A stretch of 64,000 nucleotides of DNA from assembly GCF_029350975.1 (NCBI RefSeq), contig NZ_JARKMR010000004.1, positions 62,001 through 126,000 of the forward strand. The letters run 5' to 3'. Position numbers and translations under genes: made by a program. The DNA comes from Maribacter zhoushanensis (GTDB lineage: Bacteria > Bacteroidota > Bacteroidia > Flavobacteriales > Flavobacteriaceae). Below the pieces are notes generated by a model that did not search any database, was not told the origin of the DNA, and saw only the letters and a list, made by a program, of their open reading frames with translations. How positions within the stretch are numbered: position 1 is the first letter of the stretch; the number at the start of each line of letters is the position of its first letter. Shown here piece by piece: positions 44,435-53,394 of this stretch.

Positions 44435-45344
44435 TCAAAAAAAACTCTTCTCTAGACAGTACTTTTCCAAAAAGTTTGTTCTTCCAATTTGACCAACCGT
44501 ACTTTTTAGAAAACAAGAATAATAAAATAGGAAAAATTATAAAAACCGGAACCAAAACGTCATAGCCCAAAACAGGATCAGAAACATCTCTATAAATTGA
44601 ATTTGTCTGAAAGGCTGTCCAATCTGCAGTTAGTAACAAAGCACTGATTAAATTATTAGCCGCGTGAAAACCTAATGCCAATTCCAAACCATCATCCATA
44701 AGGGTTATTATTCCTAAGAAAAAACCTGTACCTATATAATAGATCATTATACCGTATCCTAACTTTTCAACTTCTGGGTTACCTAAATGCATTAATCCAA
44801 ATAAAACAGAGGTTACAACTAAAGGCACCCATCGGTTCTTTACGGCAAGCCCTATACCTTGCATCATATGACCTCTAAACAGATACTCTTCAAAACTTGT
44901 TTGTAAAGGAATAAGCAAAACACCTATTAATGCTAAATACAAGAAGGGTTTCAATTTAAAATTAAATTCATAATCCTCTGGAGACAAATAAATACCTACC
45001 ATAGTCAATACTACCGTAAGTAAACCCCATACCGCAAAGGCAAAACCTACCCTTTTCCAATCTATTTTTTTTCTAGCTGTTGTCAAAGAAGTAATACTTT
45101 GCGCATGCACCAATTTAGACCAACCTAACACCAACAACAACCCTAAAGCCAATGGTGCCAATAAAATAATTAAGACCAAATTAGACCCTAATTTATCAAT
45201 CATTCCAGCCATACTATCCTCTACACTAACAGGCGAGAACACTATAGCTATATAATTCATAACCATTAAACCAATAAAGCATCCAGGAATTATCAAATAT
45301 TTCCATAAACCGATATCTCCTTTATACCCCTGTTCTATATACAT
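44412..45344 (-). CDS. CPBP-family intramembrane glutamic endopeptidase
   Basis: A 310-residue protein with about eight membrane segments and the full CPBP (Rce1-like) motif set: SFEEYLFRGHMM (EExxxR), LFGLMHLGNP (FxxxH) and LGFHAANNLI (HxxxN). It is an active intramembrane protease by pattern; its substrate is unknown. It overlaps menC by 10 bases and menE by up to 23, so it is translated with the men genes although it is not part of the known pathway. Confidence 0.88.
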   Translation of the reverse strand: MYIEQGYKGDIGLWKYLIIPGCFIGLMVMNYIAIVFSPVSVEDSMAGMIDKLGSNLVLIILLAPLALGLLLVLGWSKLVHAQSITSLTTARKKIDWKRVGFAFAVWGLLTVVLTMVGIYLSPEDYEFNFKLKPFLYLALIGVLLIPLQTSFEEYLFRGHMMQGIGLAVKNRWVPLVVTSVLFGLMHLGNPEVEKLGYGIMIYYIGTGFFLGIITLMDDGLELALGFHAANNLISALLLTADWTAFQTNSIYRDVSDPVLGYDVLVPVFIIFPILLFLFSKKYGWSNWKNKLFGKVLSREEFFLIESKTDG

Positions 45345-46387
45345 AAACTTTCAATTAAATTTTTATTCCATTTTTTAGTGCTGTCGTAAAACAAGCCTCC
45401 ATTATCTACTTCTAACGGACTATCTATATTATTTGTAAATAAAGACCCAGTGCCCAAACCTTGTGGCATTTTATTATTTAAAGTTGCCGTCCATTGAGCA
45501 ATGGCATTTAATCCAATATTACTTTCTAACGCACTCGTGACCCACCAACCTATATTATTTTGTTCAGCAATAGAAATCCATTCATTACTACCTGAAAATC
45601 CACCTACCAAACTTGGTTTTAAAATGATATATTGTGGTTGTATAGTTTGTAGCAACTCTTGCTTCTTTGTTACATCTACCACACCAATTAATTCCTCATC
45701 TAAAGCTATTGGTAACGGTGTAGTTTTGCACAATTTCTGCATTTCTTCCCATTGCCCTTGTTTAATAGGTTGTTCAATAGAGTGTAAATGCAGCTTTGAT
45801 AAAACCTCTAACTTAGACAAAGCTTCTTGCGGAGAGAATGCTCCATTAGCATCAACTCTTAATTCAATATCTTCTCTTGAATAGCGTTCTCTAATTGATT
45901 TTAACAAGGCAATTTCTGTATTGAAATCTATTGCGCCAATTTTCATTTTAATACAAGAAAAACCAAGCGCTAGTTTTTCTTCTATTTGTTGATGCATAAA
46001 CTCCTTATCACCCATCCAAACCAAACCATTAATAGAAATTGGTTTATTATTTTTTAAAAAAGCAGAATCAAAGAGCTGAAAAGGATTTGTAGACCTTAAG
46101 GATAAAAAAGCCTGTTCCAACCCAAATTGTATACTAGGAAACTCTTTTAACCTTGTCAATAATTCAGTTTCTCCTAAATTAATATTTTCCGCTACCCAAT
46201 TACACTTTTCTTCATAATTAGGCACATCATCAAAACTAAGTCCTCTAAAAAGTCCGCATTCACCAATACCCCATTTCCCTTCTTCTTCTAAAAACAAGAA
46301 CCATGTTTCTTTGGTTCGTAAAATTCCCCTAGAAGTTCCACTAGGGTTTTTAAAGTTTAAAAGATACTTTTTAAATGTTGCCTTCAT
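45335..46387 (-). CDS. menC: o-Succinylbenzoate synthase
   Basis: About 350 residues from the ATG at 46387 (MKATFKKYLLNFKNPSGTSR); an upstream ATG at 46399 adds four residues. An enolase-superfamily enzyme that dehydrates SHCHC to o-succinylbenzoate. Seen: catalytic KMKIGAIDF, the metal ligands RVDANGAFSPQ, IEQPI and ALDEELIG, and the second lysine in ILKPSLVGG. It heads the menC-CPBP-menE overlap unit. Only about 45 bases separate its start from the divergent SDR gene. Confidence 0.93.
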   Translation of the reverse strand: MKATFKKYLLNFKNPSGTSRGILRTKETWFLFLEEEGKWGIGECGLFRGLSFDDVPNYEEKCNWVAENINLGETELLTRLKEFPSIQFGLEQAFLSLRSTNPFQLFDSAFLKNNKPISINGLVWMGDKEFMHQQIEEKLALGFSCIKMKIGAIDFNTEIALLKSIRERYSREDIELRVDANGAFSPQEALSKLEVLSKLHLHSIEQPIKQGQWEEMQKLCKTTPLPIALDEELIGVVDVTKKQELLQTIQPQYIILKPSLVGGFSGSNEWISIAEQNNIGWWVTSALESNIGLNAIAQWTATLNNKMPQGLGTGSLFTNNIDSPLEVDNGGLFYDSTKKWNKNLIESLCI

Positions 46388-46432
46388 ATTATCATTCAAA
46401 TTTAACTATATTTTGAGTTTAAATACGACAGA

Positions 46433-47227
46433 ATGGATAGCATAAACAATAAGGTAGTTTGGGTAACAGGAGCTTCTTCGGGAATTGGTGAAGCATTGGC
46501 ATATCAATTAAACGAGCTTGGCGCTAAAGTTATACTCTCAGCAAGAAGGGAAGCTGTACTTTTAGAAGTTAAAAATAAATGTAAGTTTCCTAATAGTGTT
46601 TCTATTCTGCCTTTAGATTTAACTGAATTTGATTCTTTAGAAATCATAACCCAAAAGGCTTTTAAAATATATGGTAAGATTGACATATTAATCAATAATG
46701 GCGGACTGAGTCAGCGTTCACTCATAATTGATACAAAATTTGAAGTCTATCAACAGATGATAGACGTTAATTACCTGGGTGCTATAAAACTAACTAAACA
46801 TATACTACCCTATTTTATAGCTCAAAAAAGTGGTCATTTCGTTACCGTAACTAGTTTAATGGGTAAATTTTCATCTCCTTATCGTTCTGGCTATTGTGGG
46901 GCAAAACATGCCTTACATGGCTTCTTTGATGCATTACGAATGGAGCATGAAAAAGATAATATCAACGTTTCTATAATTTGCCCTGGCTTTATACAAACCA
47001 ATGTGGCTAAAAATGCATTAACTGGTGATGGCTCTGCTTTACAAAAAGAAGACAATGCCACAGAAAATGGAATGCCAGTTAACGAATGTGCACAAAAAAT
47101 AATCTCTGCAATTAAAAAGAAACGTTTTGAAACTTACATAGGCGGAAAAGAAAAATTTGGTATTTACCTCAAAAGATTCTTCCCTAAACTTTTACATAAA
47201 GTGGTTATGAAAAGTAAGGTTCGTTAA
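46433..47227 (+). CDS. Short-chain dehydrogenase/reductase
   Basis: A 264-residue classical SDR. Cofactor motif VTGASSGIGEALAYQL, NNGGLSQRS (NNAG-type), catalytic Ser in TVTSLMGKFSSP, and Tyr/Lys in YRSGYCGAKHALHG. The usual YxxxK is YCGAK here, so it is intact. The cofactor loop ends SARRE, favouring NADP. The substrate is unknown. It converges on the kinase gene with 2 bases between the two stops, so neither has room for its own terminator. Confidence 0.88.
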   Translation: MDSINNKVVWVTGASSGIGEALAYQLNELGAKVILSARREAVLLEVKNKCKFPNSVSILPLDLTEFDSLEIITQKAFKIYGKIDILINNGGLSQRSLIIDTKFEVYQQMIDVNYLGAIKLTKHILPYFIAQKSGHFVTVTSLMGKFSSPYRSGYCGAKHALHGFFDALRMEHEKDNINVSIICPGFIQTNVAKNALTGDGSALQKEDNATENGMPVNECAQKIISAIKKKRFETYIGGKEKFGIYLKRFFPKLLHKVVMKSKVR

Positions 47228-47229
47228 GC

Positions 47230-49200
47230 TTATTTAAAATTAAACCAGAAACGTACGCCTTCTTGGGTCTTATCTGTATTCAATGAAGTTTGAAGCTGAT
47301 TTGCCAATCTACTCATTAAACGAATACCCATTGAGGAGCTTGCTCTTTCATCTGAATCTTCTGGCAAACCAACACCATTATCAGTATATTCAAAAAAGCC
47401 TTCTTGACCAGCTATTTTACGCAAATGAATATATATCTTTCCGTCGCTATCATCGTTCGGGAATGCATATTTAAATGAATTAGAAACCAACTCGTTCAAT
47501 ATAAGACCAAATGGTATTGCTCTATCAATATCCAATTCTACACCTTCTGCATCAATAGTAATATTAATATTATGTCCACCTTTTTTATAAACAGACTGAA
47601 TACTATTAATTAAACTTTCAATATAGCCCTGCATCTCAATTACTGACAAATCATCATTTTGATACAATTTTTGATGTATTAAAGCCATAGCCTTCACCCT
47701 ACTCTTACCTTCTTCTAACGCAGCAATAGCAGCTTTACTTCTAGTATTTTTAGTTTGTAGACTTAACAAACTAGATACCATTTGCAGGTTATTTTTAACC
47801 CTATGATGTATCTCTTTAAGTAATGAATCTTTCTCTACTAATGAATTTTCAATAATAAATTTCTGCTCGGCAATTAAACGTTGGTTTTTAATACTCTTTA
47901 AATACGCATATACTAAACCGGCAAAACCTATAAGTGTAAAAATCAAGGATACAAACACCAAGCTAATTTTATCATCTCTTGCCTTAATATCTTTTCTAGA
48001 TTCCTCTAACTGAGCTTTTTGTTGATCCACCATTTTTCTAGAGTTCTCTAAATCTTGTGCAACAACAGAAGTTAATTGTTGATTTTTTATGTTAGATGCC
48101 AAGGCATCAATAGAATCTCTAATTCTTATGTTCTTCTTAAGGTATACCGTAGAGTTTTTGAAATCTCCTGTTTTAAAGTAATAATCCGCATAAATTCTAT
48201 TACGCTTTAAAATATTATCTGACTTTATAGGGTTAAGGTCATCAGTTAAATAATCTGTTGCTTTAGCATAATCATCTAACTTTAAATAACATTCGGCAAG
48301 AGCCAATGTGTTCTCTATAATATCTGAAGAAAATTTACTTTTATTGTACTTCTTAATAATCTCTCTACTTTCCTCTAAAAAAGGAATAGCCTTTTCATAC
48401 TCACTTAATTGAACATGACTTTTACCAATGTTACCTATTATCAATCCGTTAAGAATTCTTCCGTCAGCAATTTCTTTATCAGAATGCTCATTGGTGACAT
48501 CACTTAAAAATACCTTTATTAATCCTTCTGCTTTCTTATAGTAACTTAACGCTGTAGCTGTTGATTTATCTAATCTTAGATAATCACCTATCGTATTATT
48601 ATAAATAGCCTGACCGTAGTAATCATCGTCTTTAAGTACTTTCTTTTCTTCGGTCATGTAATCGCGCATAGCCTTTCTATACTGACCTAAACTTGCATAA
48701 ATATCATAAAAAGCTACATTATCAGTGAAACCTAATTCACGCTTAACCCTTCTAATTTCAATTTGCTTGTCATACAATTCAAGCATTTTGTAATTACTAT
48801 CCAATATGCTTAAAATTGTCTTTTTAGACTCAAGATCTAATTTTAACAAATCATCATATAACGGTCTTGCTATTGCTAAACTTTTCTCATAGTTACCCAA
48901 ATCATAATAAATTTGAGATTCTATAAGTTGATAATTACGAATTGAAATGGAATCTTTAGTTTTTTCAGAACTGTTCAAGTAAACCTTCACAGTATCTAAC
49001 CAATCGTACGGAGAATTCTGATTATATCGATTTGGAGTATTAAAAAAGAAAAAAGAACGCAATTCACCGTTCTCTAAATCCTGAAACTGCTTGTAGTAAT
49101 CTTCATTCTGAGATTCAATATTTTCCTGTGCAAATACAAAGCACGTAAATACACTTAAAACCAAAGTGCACATTAATCTCAAAATAATCTGTTTTTTCAT
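47230..49200 (-). CDS. TPR sensor histidine kinase (HisKA_2 type)
   Basis: A 656-residue sensor kinase. A signal peptide (ends FVFAQ) leads to a periplasmic TPR region of about 330 residues (repeated A/G-x-x-Y positions, as in YEKAIPFLEESREIIKKYNK). A coiled coil and one membrane helix (about 410-430, LVFVSLIFTLIGFAGLVYAY) follow. The phospho-acceptor block is LKEIHHRVKNNLQMVSSLLS (HisKA_2), and the HATPase has GLILNELVSNSFKYAF, YTDNGVGLPED and SMGIRLMSRLA. It probably phosphorylates the LytTR regulator encoded next to it. The two genes are not directly joined: a 402-base gap with repeats separates them. Confidence 0.9.
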   Translation of the reverse strand: MKKQIILRLMCTLVLSVFTCFVFAQENIESQNEDYYKQFQDLENGELRSFFFFNTPNRYNQNSPYDWLDTVKVYLNSSEKTKDSISIRNYQLIESQIYYDLGNYEKSLAIARPLYDDLLKLDLESKKTILSILDSNYKMLELYDKQIEIRRVKRELGFTDNVAFYDIYASLGQYRKAMRDYMTEEKKVLKDDDYYGQAIYNNTIGDYLRLDKSTATALSYYKKAEGLIKVFLSDVTNEHSDKEIADGRILNGLIIGNIGKSHVQLSEYEKAIPFLEESREIIKKYNKSKFSSDIIENTLALAECYLKLDDYAKATDYLTDDLNPIKSDNILKRNRIYADYYFKTGDFKNSTVYLKKNIRIRDSIDALASNIKNQQLTSVVAQDLENSRKMVDQQKAQLEESRKDIKARDDKISLVFVSLIFTLIGFAGLVYAYLKSIKNQRLIAEQKFIIENSLVEKDSLLKEIHHRVKNNLQMVSSLLSLQTKNTRSKAAIAALEEGKSRVKAMALIHQKLYQNDDLSVIEMQGYIESLINSIQSVYKKGGHNINITIDAEGVELDIDRAIPFGLILNELVSNSFKYAFPNDDSDGKIYIHLRKIAGQEGFFEYTDNGVGLPEDSDERASSSMGIRLMSRLANQLQTSLNTDKTQEGVRFWFNFK

Positions 49201-49554
49201 ATCTCAATAAAAGCAAAATCAAACTTAAAACTTATAGTCTGTTCTACTAAATTTTTGTTGTGAGCCATCGTTATAAGTTTATCAAATAACCTAAGCTCAA
49301 AAAGCGTGTTCTACGTACTTTCTATTAATTTATTTGAAATTGTTGTGAATTCTAGATATAATATTAATTTCTAGCCTAAAAATTCTACAACTTCTAATAC
49401 TTCAAAATTAAAAAGATCACATAGCTAAGGAGATTAATTGTTGTGTAACCCCTAATTATTGTTGTGAAACGTATTTAAGCTCTAAAATAGTGCATTTCAC
49501 CGATAAAAATATACATTTTAACGATGAATAAAGACCTTTCATCTGAGATAAGTC
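49201..49554 (-). promoter_or_regulatory. Upstream region of the kinase gene with four TTGTTGTG repeats
   Basis: This gap between the kinase start and the regulator's terminator holds no gene. It contains TTGTTGTGA at 49255-49263, 49340-49348 and 49459-49467, and TTGTTGTGT at 49438-49446, all in the same direction. The last two start 21 bases apart, leaving 12 bases between the 9-base units. Confidence 0.55.
49438..49467 (-). promoter_or_regulatory. Candidate LytTR-type operator (two 9-base direct repeats, 12-base spacer)
   Basis: TTGTTGTGT and TTGTTGTGA, 21 bases from start to start, two helical turns. LytTR regulators typically bind two 9-base direct repeats separated by about 12 bases. 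The site is 238 bases upstream of the kinase ATG and next to a LytTR regulator gene. Confidence 0.45.
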
Positions 49555-49555
49555 C

Positions 49556-49588
49556 AAAAAAAAACACCTTAAAAAGGTGTTTTTTTTA
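49556..49588 (-). terminator. Terminator of the LytTR regulator gene
   Basis: AAAAAAAACACCTT / AAGGTGTTTTTTTT hairpin, 15 bases past the regulator stop on the minus strand. Confidence 0.88.
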
Positions 49589-49602
49589 CATTATTACTCG
49601 TA

Positions 49603-50367
49603 CTAAGAATTCATAGCCGAAATTATAAATTCTTTAAAATCTTTAGAAATAGGAATCAATGTATTATTGATCATAATATCTTTAGAATTGATGGCATCAA
49701 TATGATCTACATTTACAATGTAAGATTTATGAGCCCTGTAAAATTTATTCTGTGGTAACTTCTCTAAATAATCTTTTAATGGCGAACGTACCAAAAACTT
49801 TTTGTCAACTGTATTTACCTCTAAATACACGTTATCCGCTTTTATAAATTGAATATCTCCAAATTGTATTCTATAATAAAGGTGCTGCTTTTTAACAAAA
49901 ATTGAGTCCTTTAAAATTGAATTGGACATTGCTACATCTTCTGTACTTGCAGTAGGTGCAGCTCCATTGCTGGCAGCAGCTTGTTTACCATAAATAAAGT
50001 TAGATAAAGCAATTTCTATAGAAGTATATAAATCTTGTTGCTCAAATGGTTTAACCAGGTAACCATTTGGCTTTACGGTTTTTGCATTTTCAACTGTTGC
50101 ACGGTCAGAGTTAGAGGTTACAAAAATGAATGGAATATCATAATTTTCCCTAATATGCTTACCCAAATCAATACCCGTTTTATCAGACGCTAAAATGATG
50201 TCAATTAAAACTAAATCTACCTGTTGGGTTTTTAAAACTTCTACAGCTTGTTCGTAAACAATTACGTTATCAACTATTTCATATCCTATTTCCTCTAGCA
50301 TAGATTGCATATCATCGGCGATGATCACATTATCCTCAACAATTAGAATTTTTATGGGTTGTTCCAA
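49603..50367 (-). CDS. LytTR-family response regulator
   Basis: A 254-residue regulator. The receiver domain (1-120) has acidic residues IVEDN, phospho-acceptor Asp 56 in LVLIDIILAS, and conserved TSN and lysine in YLVKPFEQQ. A linker rich in Ala/Ser/Thr follows (about 130-145). The LytTR DNA-binding domain (about 150-250) contains IQFIKADNVYLEVNT and FYRAHKSYIVNVDHIDAIN. The kinase gene downstream on the same strand is the likely partner. The kinase is of HisKA_2 rather than LytS type. Confidence 0.92.
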   Translation of the reverse strand: MEQPIKILIVEDNVIIADDMQSMLEEIGYEIVDNVIVYEQAVEVLKTQQVDLVLIDIILASDKTGIDLGKHIRENYDIPFIFVTSNSDRATVENAKTVKPNGYLVKPFEQQDLYTSIEIALSNFIYGKQAAASNGAAPTASTEDVAMSNSILKDSIFVKKQHLYYRIQFGDIQFIKADNVYLEVNTVDKKFLVRSPLKDYLEKLPQNKFYRAHKSYIVNVDHIDAINSKDIMINNTLIPISKDFKEFIISAMNS

Positions 50368-50399
50368 GGTTTAAATTGGTTTGTGGGTTATACTCAAAA

Positions 50400-51308
50400 T
50401 TACAAAAAATAATAATAACTAATAAAAAACAACAGGGCGATAAAAAAGGTACTTAAAGCCAATTTTTTAAGCTCTGGATCTAGTTCAGCTTCATTTGTAG
50501 TACGTGCTACTTTTCTTAAATGTATAAATACCAAAAGGTAGCCTACAAGACATACATAACGTAATTGTGATCCATTTGTTGTAAGCAAAAAACAAAACAG
50601 GCATAAAAACGAAATAATTAATAATGAATAGTGATACTTTTTTGCTTTCGTCAAACCCATTTTAACCACCATGGTATTTTTACCCACAGCAGCATCAGAT
50701 TTAATATCTCTCATATTATTGAGGTTAAGCACACCAACACTTAGCAGACCAATAGAAGCTGCCGGTAACACTGTCATAAACGAAATAGCCTTTAGGTACA
50801 AAAACATTGAGCCCAAAACACTTACAAGCCCAAAGAAAATGAAAACAAAAATATCACCTAGACCGTTATAACCATAAGCAGATTTACCAACTGTATATTT
50901 AATTGCCGCCCAAATTGCAAAAGCCCCCAACAATAAAAAAAGAATAGGATATAAAATATTATCTAAACCGAATGAAGTCACAATTAAAGACACAATGAGA
51001 ATTGCATTTATGACAATACTAATATAAATACCTGATTTTAATTGTGATGCGGTTAAAAGTCCGCTTTGAAGTGCTCGCTTAGGTCCTAACCTATCATCCC
51101 CATCCGTACCTTTTACACCGTCACCATAATCATTGGCAAAATTAGAAGTTACTTGTAACCCTATGGTGGTTAAGATTGCCAAAATAAAAATAGTGGTATT
51201 GGTTACTCCATGATAAGCTGCCAAAGCAGTACCAACTAATATACCTGAAATTGATAATGGAAGCGTTCTAAGTCTTGCTGCGTTGAGCCAAGCTTTAACT
51301 TTAATCAC
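50400..51308 (-). CDS. menA: 1,4-Dihydroxy-2-naphthoate polyprenyltransferase
   Basis: A 302-residue UbiA-family membrane enzyme with about nine helices that prenylates DHNA to demethylmenaquinone. The first Asp-rich motif is NFANDYGDGVKGTDGDDR and the second lies in NLNNMRDIKSDAAVGKNT. It starts with GTG at 51308, which shares a base with the TAG stop of the preceding gene (TAGTG); the next codons IKVKAWLNAARLRTLPLS fit the family start. Coupled translation with the SPOR-like gene is therefore likely. The antisense frame at 50671 is a shadow. Confidence 0.93.
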   Translation of the reverse strand: MIKVKAWLNAARLRTLPLSISGILVGTALAAYHGVTNTTIFILAILTTIGLQVTSNFANDYGDGVKGTDGDDRLGPKRALQSGLLTASQLKSGIYISIVINAILIVSLIVTSFGLDNILYPILFLLLGAFAIWAAIKYTVGKSAYGYNGLGDIFVFIFFGLVSVLGSMFLYLKAISFMTVLPAASIGLLSVGVLNLNNMRDIKSDAAVGKNTMVVKMGLTKAKKYHYSLLIISFLCLFCFLLTTNGSQLRYVCLVGYLLVFIHLRKVARTTNEAELDPELKKLALSTFFIALLFFISYYYFL

Positions 51309-51916
51309 TAAAACGGATCTTCTATTTGAATTCTTTTACCGTCTTGATAAGAAGCTACAAAAGCATCACCGAAACCAATATCAACTAATTGTTTTCTAAA
51401 AGACTGAGCTTCTTCTAAAGTCTCAAAATTACCAAGTGAGTAAGAATAAAAAGGGTTTGTTTTGACAAAAAGTGTATTGGTCAAAGCTTCAGAAGCCAAA
51501 GTCACGTTATTATCTACGAATGATTTTACCTGAACGGAATATATTTTTTCTTTCTGTAAAAACTCTTTAGCTAAGTAAAACTCCTTAACCAAACTTAATT
51601 CTTCGTTTTGTTCCTTTAAGTTTTCTAATCGCGTTCTAATAGCATCTACACTATCTATAGAAGTCAAAACCAAATCGTTAGAAGTTTTTCTATTAAAGCC
51701 TCCGGAACTTGATAAACCTGCCGTAAATGACGTAAACGCCAAACCGCCTATTAAAAAAAGTCCTGTAATACCTGCCAAGACATTCCGCTGAATCTTACTC
51801 TTTTTTAGCTCCTTGTTCTTGAACTTAATTTGATCTAATAAACGCTCATTAATAATCTGAGCTTTATCGACATCTTTATGTAATTCTAGTAAATCACTCT
51901 CTTCTATAAAAGGCAT
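51308..51916 (-). CDS. Membrane-anchored coiled-coil protein with SPOR-like C-terminus
   Basis: A 202-residue protein I do not recognise by name. A charged coiled coil (about 5-45) is followed by a membrane helix at about 46-68 (VLAGITGLFLIGGLAFTSFT). A second coiled coil runs about 80-115. The C-terminal region has KIYSVQVKSFVDNNVTLASE and SLGNFETLEEAQSFRKQLVD, the pattern of a SPOR domain that binds glycan strands. Its stop overlaps the menA start. A cell-envelope or division-related role is an inference. Confidence 0.6.
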   Translation of the reverse strand: MPFIEESDLLELHKDVDKAQIINERLLDQIKFKNKELKKSKIQRNVLAGITGLFLIGGLAFTSFTAGLSSSGGFNRKTSNDLVLTSIDSVDAIRTRLENLKEQNEELSLVKEFYLAKEFLQKEKIYSVQVKSFVDNNVTLASEALTNTLFVKTNPFYSYSLGNFETLEEAQSFRKQLVDIGFGDAFVASYQDGKRIQIEDPF

Positions 51917-52086
51917 AAATACAGGGGTAATTTTTAAGCTTAAAACTTAAATGTAAGCTAAAAATTGTTAATAACTTTTTATTTACAACAAAAATAAAAT
52001 TAATTGTAAGGTATTACAAAAAACTCGACGTTTATTTAAGATATTCTGTTGAAAATCAAATATCAGAGAATTTTCCTACATAACAT

Positions 52087-52923
52087 TTAATCATCTGCAA
52101 GAGTAATACCATCAGATTCTATTTTTATCTTGCGTTCTCTATACAGTGTGCCTAGACCTTTTTTAAATGTCTTTTTACTCATTTGAAAAACATCTCTAAT
52201 TTCCTCTGGTGCAGATTTATCATGTAAGCCTAAAAAACCACCACTTTCAACAAGAACTTCATATATTTTTTTGGCAGCAGGCTCCAATACTTTTGCACCT
52301 AAGGGCTGTAGCGAAATATCTAATTTATTATCTTTTCTTATGGTCTTAATACAACCAGGTATAACATCACCAATATTAATTGGTTTAAACACCTCGTTAA
52401 AATAAACTAGACCTTTATGTTTTTCATTTACAATGACCTCCCATCCTAAATCGGTTTGCCTAGTAACTACCAAATCTACCTTTTCCCATTCTTTAAGTTC
52501 TACGGTATCATTACTCAAAAATTTATCTAATTTATTTGATGCTACCAATCTACCGGAACGATCATCTAAATAACAATGTACTACGTACCATTGCCCTTCT
52601 TTCATCTTAACCCTTTGCTCACGAAATGGTACTAAAAGATGTTTTTCAAGCCCCCACTGCATAAATGCGCCAAATTCATTAACCTCAGCCACTTGCAATA
52701 ATCTAAACTCACCTAACATAATGTCTGGCTCTAAAGTAGTTGCAACAGGTCTTTCATCATAATCCAAGTAACAGAAAACTTTTATTTTCTCACCTATTTC
52801 ATAAGTTGTGGGTACATATTTATTTGGTAACAATACATCATTTCCTTCTTCATCTCCCAAAAAAAGACCTACACTAGTGTCTCTTAAAATTTCAAGGTTG
52901 TTTATACGTCCTAATTCTATCAT
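52087..52923 (-). CDS. cvfB: CvfB-like S1 RNA-binding protein
   Basis: A 278-residue cytoplasmic protein of the CvfB family. Tandem S1-like domains start with GRINNLEILRDTSVGLFLG and include LLQVAEVNEFGAFMQWGL. A third S1-type region has DLVVTRQTDLGWEVIVNEKH. The C-terminal winged helix has MSKKTFKKGLGTLYRERKI. CvfB binds RNA and affects virulence factors in Staphylococcus; its role here is unknown. It lies in the men block but is not a men enzyme. Confidence 0.87.
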   Translation of the reverse strand: MIELGRINNLEILRDTSVGLFLGDEEGNDVLLPNKYVPTTYEIGEKIKVFCYLDYDERPVATTLEPDIMLGEFRLLQVAEVNEFGAFMQWGLEKHLLVPFREQRVKMKEGQWYVVHCYLDDRSGRLVASNKLDKFLSNDTVELKEWEKVDLVVTRQTDLGWEVIVNEKHKGLVYFNEVFKPINIGDVIPGCIKTIRKDNKLDISLQPLGAKVLEPAAKKIYEVLVESGGFLGLHDKSAPEEIRDVFQMSKKTFKKGLGTLYRERKIKIESDGITLADD

Positions 52924-52965
52924 GCTGCAAAATTACATTTTAAATATTTAAAATTTAGCGTAAAA

Positions 52966-52996
52966 AAAAGACCGTTACCAAAAAGGCAACGGTCTC
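52966..52996 (-). terminator. Terminator of the DUF2853 gene
   Basis: On the minus strand AGACCGTTGCC pairs with GGTAACGGTCT (one wobble) around T5 and is followed by eight T. It separates the menF-menD-DUF2853 run from CvfB. Confidence 0.88.
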
Positions 52997-53015
52997 TAAT
53001 TTATTTATCATCTGA

Positions 53016-53360
53016 CTATTTATCGTAAACAGATTCTTTTTTGAAATGTTGACAAAGCTTGTAATAGATAACAGCTCTATGCTTATTTCTGTTAGATGAA
53101 CCATATTTGTCCATAACAGTTGCAATAGCCTCATCTAATTTAGCATTATCAGGAAGACCTAACTTCTTGATCAAGTAATTGTTCTTTACAGTGTCCAATT
53201 CTTTTTGATCACTACCTGATACTTTAGAAGCATCAATGTTGTAAATAGATGGTCCAAGACCAACTGTTACTTTTTTAAGCAAGTCCATATCTGCATTTTC
53301 ACCAAATTTATCTTTGATATCAGCAGCATACTTTTCGATTAAATCGTCTCTTTTACTCAT
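53016..53360 (-). CDS. DUF2853 family protein
   Basis: 114 residues from the ATG at 53360 (MSKRDDLIEKYAADIKDKFG). The open frame extends 60 bases upstream over the menD end with an unlikely leader. An all-helical small protein with VTVGLGPSIYNIDASKVSGS and NYLIKKLGLPDN, the DUF2853 pattern. Structure-only knowledge exists for the family and the function is unknown. It follows menD by about 34 bases and precedes a terminator. Confidence 0.82.
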   Translation of the reverse strand: MSKRDDLIEKYAADIKDKFGENADMDLLKKVTVGLGPSIYNIDASKVSGSDQKELDTVKNNYLIKKLGLPDNAKLDEAIATVMDKYGSSNRNKHRAVIYYKLCQHFKKESVYDK

Positions 53361-53394
53361 GTTAAATGTGTTATAATTAATGGTTAATACACCA

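Noticed and set aside
45501-45884. 127-residue plus-strand frame over menC
   Set aside because: Antisense shadow rich in Ser and Cys without family pattern.
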